Shown: piece after piece, positions 1 through 5,993 of the stretch | How the letters are laid out: each line of letters starts with the position of its first letter | Position numbering within the stretch: the first letter of the stretch is position 1 | Assembly (NCBI GenBank): GCA_026398135.1 | Contig: JAPLTN010000081.1 | Coordinates: 1-50,600, forward strand | Source: Verrucomicrobiota bacterium | GTDB taxonomy: Bacteria; Verrucomicrobiota; Verrucomicrobiia; Opitutales; Opitutaceae | DNA: 50,600 nt | Direction: 5' to 3' | Program-made: the position numbers and the translations under genes | The notes under the pieces: model-generated | The model's database searches: none | Told to the model about the DNA's origin: nothing | Seen by the model: the letters and a program-made list of their open reading frames with translations, nothing else

Positions 1-1
1 A

Positions 2-541
2 CAACCGGGGTTTCGGGTGGAGGCCAACGGTCTGTTTAGCGCCGTCATCTCCGCTTCGGCGAGCTACGATCCGGGCAACGTCTATGGAGCAAGCGCGCCC
101 GCGGTAAACTGGTCCAATCCCCAGTTCCTTTCCTCCGCTCCCAATACCTTCGTGGGGCCGATGACGGTGGTGGTTACCAACCCGGCGGGAACCCGGCTTT
201 CAAACGCGCCGGTGCTGCTGACGGTGGAGAGTAGCGACGGCTGGCTGGCCACCAATGCGCAAGGCGCGGGCGCAGCCAAAACCCTTTATCTCACGAGCGA
301 TGGCAATGGGAACGTATCGGTTTACCTCAAAACCCCGGGTGCCTCGGGGACTACGGTGAAGGTGCGGGTGGTGGCAGGCGGGACGAGCTGGACGCTGGAG
401 GCCTACGCCTTCACGCCCCCAGTCGTGCCGGACAACGATTTTGACGGGCTATCCAATGCGGCGGAGCTGGCGCTGGGCACCAATGGCAACGCAGCCGCCA
501 CCGTTAGTGCCGCGCCCGGCCTGGTAGTGTTTACCCCGTAG
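2..541 (+). CDS. C-terminal part of a secreted protein with an acidic, calcium-binding-type tail (5' end outside window)
   Basis: The frame is open from the window edge to a TAG at 539, so about 179 C-terminal residues are visible and the true start lies upstream. The first GTG (position 17) shows no ribosome-binding site and is probably internal. The sequence is rich in Thr, Ser, Gly, Ala and Asn and looks like extracellular beta-sandwich material. Near the end it carries DNDFDGLSNAAELALGT, a thrombospondin type 3-like D-x-D-x-D-G...E motif often seen as a C-terminal tag in secreted verrucomicrobial proteins. No catalytic domain is visible, so the function is unknown. An exported location is inferred from composition only. 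Confidence 0.6.
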   Translation, partial: QPGFRVEANGLFSAVISASASYDPGNVYGASAPAVNWSNPQFLSSAPNTFVGPMTVVVTNPAGTRLSNAPVLLTVESSDGWLATNAQGAGAAKTLYLTSDGNGNVSVYLKTPGASGTTVKVRVVAGGTSWTLEAYAFTPPVVPDNDFDGLSNAAELALGTNGNAAATVSAAPGLVVFTP

Positions 542-548
542 CGGACCA

Positions 549-1247
549 TTAGCGGCGCTCGCTCACCGTCGGCGGCTCTGGCGGGTGCATGCGCGCGTAG
601 TGCGAATAGGCACCATAACCCGCCGCTACCGCCAGGGTGAGGCCGGCCGGGTAAAAGAGCGCGTCCGTGCCGACCAGCCGGAATACCGCCGCACCCACGA
701 TCCCGCCGGCGGTGAAGCCGCCCAGCACCATCAGGTAGAGCCGGGCGCGCGGCCACTCCACCTCCATGCCGCGCAGGGCGTGTCCGATCATCGCGCCGAG
801 GTCGGTCACGATGCCGGTGACGTGGGTGGTGCGCAAAATCGCACTGCTATACGTACTGGCCATGGCGTTTTGCAGGCCGAAGGCCGCCGAGGCGAAGTAA
901 CTGCCCGCCTCGTGGTGGCGGCGCATGAGCAGGGCTGCCACGCACAGGAGCACGCCTTCGATGCCCAGCGCCATGCCGTAGCGGCGGCCCAGTTTCAGGG
1001 TTTGGCGGCGAATGATGAACCCGCTCAAAACCGCCCCGGCAAAAAACGCCCCGATCACCAGCGCCAGATGCGCGGTGTTGGCGGCGTCGAGGGATTGTAC
1101 TGCGATACCCATCTGGCTGGTGATGCCGGTGAGGTGGGTAACGCCCTGATGGCTGTAACTCAAAAAGCCGATGGCGTTGACCATGCCGGCGATGCCCGCC
1201 AGCGCCCCCCCGCCCAGCCACGCCCAGGATCCCAGTTTTTGCAGCAT
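549..1247 (-). CDS. DUF1275 (YoaK-like) integral membrane protein
   Basis: The 232-residue product has about six hydrophobic segments separated by short loops. It shows the family pattern: an N-terminal GGALAGIAGMVNAIGFLSY stretch, then HLTGITSQMG, a central GLQNAMAS motif and THVTGIVTDLG. This matches the DUF1275 family, whose molecular function is not established. The gene is convergent with the secreted-protein gene on its left (7 bp between stop codons). It starts at an ATG at 1247 and has no obvious operon partner. Length is typical for the family (about 220-240 residues). Confidence 0.85.
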   Translation of the reverse strand: MLQKLGSWAWLGGGALAGIAGMVNAIGFLSYSHQGVTHLTGITSQMGIAVQSLDAANTAHLALVIGAFFAGAVLSGFIIRRQTLKLGRRYGMALGIEGVLLCVAALLMRRHHEAGSYFASAAFGLQNAMASTYSSAILRTTHVTGIVTDLGAMIGHALRGMEVEWPRARLYLMVLGGFTAGGIVGAAVFRLVGTDALFYPAGLTLAVAAGYGAYSHYARMHPPEPPTVSERR

Positions 1248-1339
1248 AGTGGGCGCAGCCTAAACTTTTACGCCGGTCGTGGCACGCCGAGAATCTGCGC
1301 GGGGTTTGGCCAATAGCCCTCCGCTGGGCGTGATGCGTT

Positions 1340-1379
1340 GTCACAGAGAACACCGAGCGCGGACACAGAGTACACGGAG
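1340..1379. repeat. Four degenerate 9-bp units, consensus NACACRGAG
   Basis: The units are GTCACAGAG, AACACCGAG, a CGCG spacer, then GACACAGAG and TACACGGAG. On the minus strand they read as CTCYGTGTN units. The array lies in non-coding DNA between two genes and looks like a dispersed short-unit repeat family rather than a protein-coding or regulatory site. Confidence 0.6.
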
Positions 1380-1420
1380 ACGAACCAAGGTATCAGACGA
1401 TTGATTTAACGTCGGGCTGG

Positions 1421-1531
1421 GGTCCGGGGAGCGCCTGCGTCTCGCAGGCTGTTTCCGGCGTCTCGCCGGGAACTCAGATCGCAGGGCGGGACGCCCGGCT
1501 AAGCACCCGGGACGGGCGCGCTCCCCGGACC
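1421..1531. repeat. Nested palindromic element: three small hairpins inside 14-bp inverted arms
   Basis: Perfect 14-bp outer arms (GGTCCGGGGAGCGC at 1421-1434 and its complement at 1518-1531) enclose three hairpins. These are GCCTGCG-TCT-CGCAGGC (1433-1449), a 9-bp stem around TCT (1452-1472, one G-T pair), and GGGCG-GGA-CGCCC (1484-1496). The whole can fold like a cloverleaf. It resembles REP/BIME or MITE-type palindromic elements. No coding capacity is seen. Confidence 0.6.
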
Positions 1532-1594
1532 TTGTCGGGCCTTCGGAACCAGGCTAAACGTGTCTGACGTGGTCGTCGGCCGCTCCAAGCTTTG

Positions 1595-1619
1595 ACAAGC
1601 CGTGCGGGGCGCGGCTTGT
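1595..1619. promoter_or_regulatory. 8-bp inverted repeat just upstream of pdxH
   Basis: ACAAGCCG (1595-1602) and CGGCTTGT (1612-1619) form a perfect stem with a 9-nt loop, ending 7 bp before the pdxH ATG. It has no T-run for a rightward terminator. It could occlude the ribosome-binding region of pdxH, but no function is shown. Confidence 0.3.
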
Positions 1620-1626
1620 TGGCGGC

Positions 1627-2271
1627 ATGTCGTCGCTCGCCGATCTTCGCAAGGATTACAGTCTCGCCGGTCTGGTCGAAAAGGACCTGGCCAAGGATCC
1701 ATTTCGCCAGTTCGAGCAATGGTTCCAGGAGGCGGAGGGAGCGAAGTTGATCGAGCCCAACGCGATGGTGCTCTCCACCGCCGATGCGACGGGGCGGCCG
1801 ACCAGCCGCACGGTCTTGTTGAAGGCCTTCGACGGGCGCGGGTTTGTCTTTTTTTCCAACTACGAGAGCCGCAAGGGGCGCGAGCTGGCGGTGAATCCGC
1901 GGGCGACCCTGTTGTTTCCCTGGCTGGCGCTGGAGCGGCAGGTGATCGTGGAGGGCGTGGTGGCACGGGTGAGCCGGGAGGAGAGCGAGGCGTATTTCCA
2001 CTCCCGGCCCCGGGCCAGCCAGCTCGGCGCGTGGGTTTCGCAGCAGAGCAGCGTGATCAGCGGTCGCGCGGTGCTGGAGGATTCGATGAAGGCCTTGGAG
2101 CACAAGTACGCCGGGGCGGAGGTGCCCTTGCCGCCGGCCTGGGGCGGCTACCGGGTGACGCCGGAAGTGGTGGAGTTCTGGCAGGGCCGACGCAGCCGCC
2201 TGCATGACCGGCTGCGTTATCGCCGCAAGGACAAGGCGGCGGACTGGATCGTGGAACGCTTGTCGCCGTGA
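1627..2271 (+). CDS. pdxH: Pyridoxamine 5'-phosphate oxidase
   Basis: This FMN enzyme oxidises pyridoxamine- or pyridoxine-phosphate to pyridoxal 5'-phosphate in the cytoplasm. The 214-residue product has the family length and layout: an N-terminal D-PF-QF-W segment, the FMN/substrate strand RTVLLK near residue 60, FFSNYESRKG near 75, and RASQLGAWVSQQS near 135. The C-terminal signature VEFWQGRRSRLHDR (about 178-192) contributes the substrate-binding Arg and His. The stop overlaps the next start (TGATG), so it is probably translationally coupled to the SixA-like gene. All key motifs are intact. Confidence 0.95.
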   Translation: MSSLADLRKDYSLAGLVEKDLAKDPFRQFEQWFQEAEGAKLIEPNAMVLSTADATGRPTSRTVLLKAFDGRGFVFFSNYESRKGRELAVNPRATLLFPWLALERQVIVEGVVARVSREESEAYFHSRPRASQLGAWVSQQSSVISGRAVLEDSMKALEHKYAGAEVPLPPAWGGYRVTPEVVEFWQGRRSRLHDRLRYRRKDKAADWIVERLSP

Positions 2272-2828
2272 TGCGCCAGCCTGCGCCAACCCAGCCACCC
2301 GCCATGCTGCTTCATCTGGTGCGCCACGCGCACGCGGTCCCGGAGACGGAAAACGCCCGGCGTCCTCTGAGCGAGCGGGGGCGGGCCGAGGTGGCCCGGC
2401 TGGCGCGGTTTTTCGCCGGAAACGGGGCGTTTCAACCCACCCAAGTCTGGCATAGTCCGCTGTGCCGATCGCGGGAAACGGCGGAAGAGCTGGTGCGGCG
2501 GCTGGGGCTCGATGTGGCGTTGGTGGAGACGCCTGGGCTGTTGCCGGAGGATGCGGCGCAGGCCTTTGCCGAGCGCCTGCAAATCTACCCGCGCAACCGG
2601 GGCGATCTGGCGGTGGTGGGGCATGAGCCGCATCTGGGCGCGCTGGCCTCGCTGCTGGTGCGGGGCAAGGCCTCGGCGGGTCTGTTTACTTTTAAAAAAG
2701 GCGCGGTGCTGACCCTGGAAGCGAGCAACGGCACCCACAAAAAAACCGGTCTCAGTCGCTGGCGCACCCGGTGGCTGATCACGCCGGAATTACTGGCGGC
2801 GGAGCCCCGATCTCGCTCTGAGGGGTGA
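2271..2828 (+). CDS. sixA: SixA-type phosphohistidine phosphatase (histidine phosphatase superfamily)
   Basis: The core begins LLHLVRHAHA, the RHG/RHA catalytic motif in which the His is phosphorylated. It continues with PLSERGRAE, then SPLCRSRETAEEL, which carries the phosphate-binding Arg, and GHEPHLGALASLL, with the second catalytic His. This order matches SixA, which removes phosphate from histidine-containing phosphotransfer domains. I start at the ATG overlapping the pdxH stop. An in-frame ATG at 2304, immediately before LLHLVRHA, fits SixA family N-termini better and may be the real start. The biological substrate cannot be told from the sequence. Confidence 0.82.
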   Translation: MRQPAPTQPPAMLLHLVRHAHAVPETENARRPLSERGRAEVARLARFFAGNGAFQPTQVWHSPLCRSRETAEELVRRLGLDVALVETPGLLPEDAAQAFAERLQIYPRNRGDLAVVGHEPHLGALASLLVRGKASAGLFTFKKGAVLTLEASNGTHKKTGLSRWRTRWLITPELLAAEPRSRSEG

Positions 2829-2893
2829 GCAGATCAATCAAGGCTCGATCAACGTCGGGCCTGTAAATTGCCAAGTCCTGTTATCTTTTCTCC

Positions 2894-3820
2894 ATGAAAA
2901 TACTTCTCACCGGTGCATCGGGTCTGGTTGGCGCGGCGTTTGCGGCGGCGGCGCAGCGGCGGGGGCATCAGGTGGTGGGCGTGGTGGGCACTTCGGTGGC
3001 CACGATCCCGGGTCTGGCCGAGAAACGCACCCTGGACCTGACCGAGACCCATGCGGCGACGGGGCTGGCGCTGGAGTTGTTTCCCGATGCGATCGTGAAC
3101 TGTGCGGCGGTGTCGCAGCCGGCGGCGTGCGAGGCGGATCCGGCGCGCGCGCAGAGTCTGAATGTGACGCTGCCGGCGACGCTGGCGAAGCTGGCCCACC
3201 ACCTGAGTGCGAGGCTGGTGCATGTTTCCACCGAGCAGGTTTTCGCCGGCGATCGCGCGCCCTATGCGCCGGGCGATGCGCCGCAGCCGCTAAATCTCTA
3301 CGGGCGGCAAAAACTCGAAAGCGAACGGCTGGTGCACGTGGCCGCGCCGGAGTTTGCGGCCACGGTGCGTGCTCCTTTGCTTACGGGCAACAGCCTGGGC
3401 GGCGGGCGCAGCCTGCATGAGCGCCTGCTGGCGGATTGGGCGGCGGGGCGCGCGCCGCGCCTGTATCGCGACGAGATTCGCCAGCCCTGCACGGCGGGTA
3501 ATCTGGCCGAGGTGTTGCTCGAATTGTGCGAACGACCGGAGTTGAGGGGCGTGTTTCACTGGGCGGGGGCGGAGGCGTTTTCACGGGTGGACTTGGCCAA
3601 GCGCATCCGGGCCCACTTTAAACTTTCGCCGGAGGCGGCGCCGATCAAGGAGGCCAACCGGGCCGACGATCCGGGCGTGGCGGCGCGGCGCGCGGCCGAT
3701 TTGCGGATGGAGCTGAAGCCGCTGGCCGGGCGATTGAAGACCTCGCTGGAGACTTTCGACGCGCAGCTCGATCAACTGGTGCTGCCGCCGGCGGTGCGGG
3801 CCTGGTATTTCGCGAGCTGA
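2894..3820 (+). CDS. Extended SDR-family oxidoreductase, RmlD (dTDP-4-dehydrorhamnose reductase)-like
   Basis: The 308-residue protein opens with MKILLTGASGLVGAAF, a Rossmann-type TGxxGxxG nucleotide-binding loop. It continues with NCAAVSQ (residues near 60), the active-site strand HVSTEQVFAGD (Ser/Thr), and YGRQKLESE, which supplies the catalytic YxxxK. These are hallmarks of RmlD-like reductases, which reduce dTDP-4-keto sugars or act on related substrates. No other rhamnose biosynthesis genes are adjacent, so the substrate is unknown. A 65-bp gap separates it from the SixA-like gene. Confidence 0.8.
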   Translation: MKILLTGASGLVGAAFAAAAQRRGHQVVGVVGTSVATIPGLAEKRTLDLTETHAATGLALELFPDAIVNCAAVSQPAACEADPARAQSLNVTLPATLAKLAHHLSARLVHVSTEQVFAGDRAPYAPGDAPQPLNLYGRQKLESERLVHVAAPEFAATVRAPLLTGNSLGGGRSLHERLLADWAAGRAPRLYRDEIRQPCTAGNLAEVLLELCERPELRGVFHWAGAEAFSRVDLAKRIRAHFKLSPEAAPIKEANRADDPGVAARRAADLRMELKPLAGRLKTSLETFDAQLDQLVLPPAVRAWYFAS

Positions 3821-4048
3821 AACGCGGCCAAGGGCGTGTCTGGGTTTCATTCCGCCCGTCGCCAAGGTCCTGCTAGGAAGCGTGGAGCACGACTGGGCCG
3901 GCGTTGCGAGAGGGCGGCATGGCCGAGTATGGTTTCCATCTTACGAAGCATCGGCTTATATTGAAGACAGCTCCCCGCTCGCTGGCTTCGGGCGCGTAGA
4001 GGCAGGTGGGGCCAGGATAAATCAGCTTTCCCAACCGATCGGCTTAAA

Positions 4049-4408
4049 TCAGGCGGTCGCCGGCAACTTACCGGCGTTTCGTCGAATCAGTTTGGGACGA
4101 AGGCCGGGCGGGATTTTTTGAGTTGTTTGATTGAGGGCGCGGGTCTTCTGCACGTAGCGCAGGGCCGAGGGGTGTTCGTGGCGGCCTTCACAAAGACCTT
4201 CGACGCTGAGATCATAATCAAGCGCAGGCCAGTGAACGCCTCGGCCGGCCCCGTTGGTTTGCCACACCGCCCGCTCTTCAGGAGTGGCGGAAGCCAGTGA
4301 GGGATACCAGGCAAGGGGCAGACTCAGGATGCGACCGTCGTTGAGCCACACAGTGAGCAGTCCGGCCTCGGTGCTGACGTCAGTGATTTTTGCGGGTTTG
4401 GAATTCAT
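4049..4408 (-). CDS. DUF2442 domain protein, partner of the DUF4160 gene
   Basis: The 119-residue protein has the DUF2442 pattern: TVWLNDGRILSLPLAWYPSL, a short segment ERAVWQ, then HWPALDYDLSVEGLCEG. The start codon lies 29 bp inside the end of the upstream DUF4160 gene, so the two are translationally coupled. DUF4160-DUF2442 pairs recur in bacterial genomes and have a toxin-antitoxin-like organisation, but no activity is established here. The C-terminal 40 residues (after HPSALRYVQ) are basic and probably disordered. Confidence 0.8.
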   Translation of the reverse strand: MNSKPAKITDVSTEAGLLTVWLNDGRILSLPLAWYPSLASATPEERAVWQTNGAGRGVHWPALDYDLSVEGLCEGRHEHPSALRYVQKTRALNQTTQKIPPGLRPKLIRRNAGKLPATA

Positions 4409-4625
4409 GCCAGGATTTGAGAAGAAGGGCTTGGTGCTCTCGGGTAATGTTCAAGGCTGCGCGGATTTCGGTAGGCTTCAAACCTTCGCTGTAGGCAACG
4501 CCAAGATCCGTCAGCCATACCTTGATCGTCCCCGCGCCTTTATCGATGTGAACGTGCGCGGGTTCGTTACCTTCCATCGCATAAAAGTAGAACCGAAAAC
4601 CGAGTATTCTCAGGATCGTGGGCAT
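4380..4625 (-). CDS. DUF4160 domain protein
   Basis: From the ATG at 4625 the product is 81 residues and begins MPTILRILGFRFYFYAMEGN, followed by EPAHVHIDKGAGTIKVWL, the diagnostic DUF4160 core. A longer in-frame extension up to 4754 exists, but its residues do not match the family, so I use the internal ATG. The gene overlaps DUF2442 by 29 bp and precedes it in the same orientation. Molecular function is unknown. Confidence 0.82.
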   Translation of the reverse strand: MPTILRILGFRFYFYAMEGNEPAHVHIDKGAGTIKVWLTDLGVAYSEGLKPTEIRAALNITREHQALLLKSWHEFQTRKNH

Positions 4626-4772
4626 GGTGCTTACGGGCTTGGTGAAGAGGGTAGGCGGCTGAGTCTTTCGAGCAGGGTGGCTATTCTCGGTGGGTACAAG
4701 AAAGTGACAGACTAAATTTAATTTTCCCAACCACGCTTGAGCATGGATAGGCACTCATTTGGGGACGCGGTT

Positions 4773-4793
4773 AAGTAACCCAATAGGTTACTT
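4773..4793. other. Perfect 8-bp inverted repeat with 5-nt loop
   Basis: AAGTAACC (4773-4780) and GGTTACTT (4786-4793) flank CAATA. It lies between the end of the NERD gene and the start of the DUF4160 gene, both on the minus strand. It may be a weak terminator for the former or an operator for the latter; there is no T-run. Confidence 0.3.
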
Positions 4794-4860
4794 TGTAGTT
4801 TAAGCGTTTATTTGGAGAGGTTAATGGTTGGTGGTGGAGGTGCTTTGGGTGGGTGCGGGG

Positions 4861-5766
4861 TTACAGCTCCACGTCGCGGCAGCGGGCTTCGAGCTGGCGG
4901 GCGATGAGGTCCTGGGTGGTCTCGTCGAGCACGGCGGGAGTGGCGCGGCTGGCGATGGCGGAGGGGAGTTCCTTGGGGTTGAGCACGGTTACCGTCCCAC
5001 GCCCTCTGCGGATGATCATCCAGCCGGGGAAAACCAAGAGCGGCGTCACCGGAACGGTGCGGCCGAGTTGGATTTGGAGGTAGGTGGCGAGCCACTTGGA
5101 TTGGCGGAGGGCCTGGTCGAGGCCGTAGTCTTCCTCGCCCCAGGGATAAGCCAGGGCGCGGCCGTCGTAGATGATCTCGTGGGCCATGAAACCGACCCGG
5201 GCGCGGCCTTTGCGGCGGGTTTTGGTCTCGATGGCGAAGACGCCGGCCGGGCCGATCACGACGTGGTCGAGGTTGAAGGGCGGGGTGGTGGAACCGGCGG
5301 GCGGGTCGCCGGCGGGCACGTCGTGAAACACGCGGTGGCCGGTGGTTTTGAGGGGTTCGAGGTGCTCGGCGACGATGCGCTCGCCGAAGAGGCCGAGACG
5401 GGTGTTGCGGCGGCGGTCGATCACGGCGACGACGCGGCGGGCTTGGAGCACCATGAGAAGGGCGAGGGCCAGCACGCCGACGCCGACGGCAACCAGTCCC
5501 CAGATGTTTTTAAGCCAGAGAAACAGTTGCAGGCCGGCACCCAGGGCGAGGATGGGGAGGAGCAGTCCGAGCAAGGCGGAATCGAGGATCTTTTCGTCCA
5601 ATTCCCGGACTTTGCGTTGCAGGGATTCACCGGGGCCGCGGAGCAGGCGGGTGTTTTCCGGGAAGGGGGTGCGGTCCTGGCGCGAGCGGTTTCGGAGCCA
5701 GATGATCAGGCTTATAATGCCGATAAAAAGCGCCACGTAGCCAAAAACCAGCAGGTAGGGAGTCAT
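4861..5766 (-). CDS. Membrane-anchored NERD-domain (nuclease-related) protein
   Basis: The N-terminus has three hydrophobic segments (about residues 4-23, 62-83 and 88-110). The soluble part carries the NERD pattern: GLFGERIVAEHL, then FNLDHVVIGPAGVFAIETKT, which matches the D...ExK arrangement of PD-(D/E)xK nuclease folds, and later LLVFPGWMII. NERD proteins are linked to DNA or RNA processing and stress, but their activity is mostly untested. At 301 residues it consists of membrane anchor plus NERD only, with no fused helicase or kinase. It is divergent from the TPR operon. Confidence 0.82.
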   Translation of the reverse strand: MTPYLLVFGYVALFIGIISLIIWLRNRSRQDRTPFPENTRLLRGPGESLQRKVRELDEKILDSALLGLLLPILALGAGLQLFLWLKNIWGLVAVGVGVLALALLMVLQARRVVAVIDRRRNTRLGLFGERIVAEHLEPLKTTGHRVFHDVPAGDPPAGSTTPPFNLDHVVIGPAGVFAIETKTRRKGRARVGFMAHEIIYDGRALAYPWGEEDYGLDQALRQSKWLATYLQIQLGRTVPVTPLLVFPGWMIIRRGRGTVTVLNPKELPSAIASRATPAVLDETTQDLIARQLEARCRDVEL

Positions 5767-5846
5767 GTTGTCAGTGGATGGATGGTGGTGGCGGTTAGGT
5801 AAGCGGACGATGGAGAAGTCGCGGGTGAGAGCAGGGCCAGGGTTCT

Positions 5847-5865
5847 CGTCATGAAAGGCATGACG
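5847..5865. promoter_or_regulatory. Perfect 7-bp palindrome in the divergent NERD/TPR promoter region
   Basis: CGTCATG-AAAGG-CATGACG lies in the 227-bp region between two divergent start codons (5766 and 5994). Its size and place fit a regulator-binding site or a small hairpin. No consensus promoter is clear next to it. Confidence 0.3.
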
Positions 5866-5993
5866 CGGAACTTACGAAAACTTGGGAACGCGGGGAGGGG
5901 GCGGCGAGACTGGAATCGCGGTTGCCAAGGCGCGGGGGAACTCGCCAAGGTGACGGACTTTCGCCTCGGTCGGAGGCCCCTTTTAATCCCCTC

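Larger units (their letters stand above)
1248..1626. other. 379-bp non-coding region packed with short repeats and palindromes
   Basis: No convincing coding frame is present between the divergently oriented DUF1275 and pdxH genes. The region holds a four-unit 9-bp repeat (1340-1379), a nested palindrome of about 111 bp (1421-1531) and an 8-bp inverted repeat (1595-1602 with 1612-1619) that ends 7 bp before the pdxH start codon. Promoters for the flanking genes must lie here, but I see no clear -35/-10 pair. Confidence 0.7.

Noticed and set aside
3882-4121. 79-codon plus-strand frame between the SDR gene and the DUF2442 gene
   Set aside because: No ribosome-binding site, no recognisable domain, and it overlaps the opposite-strand DUF2442 gene.
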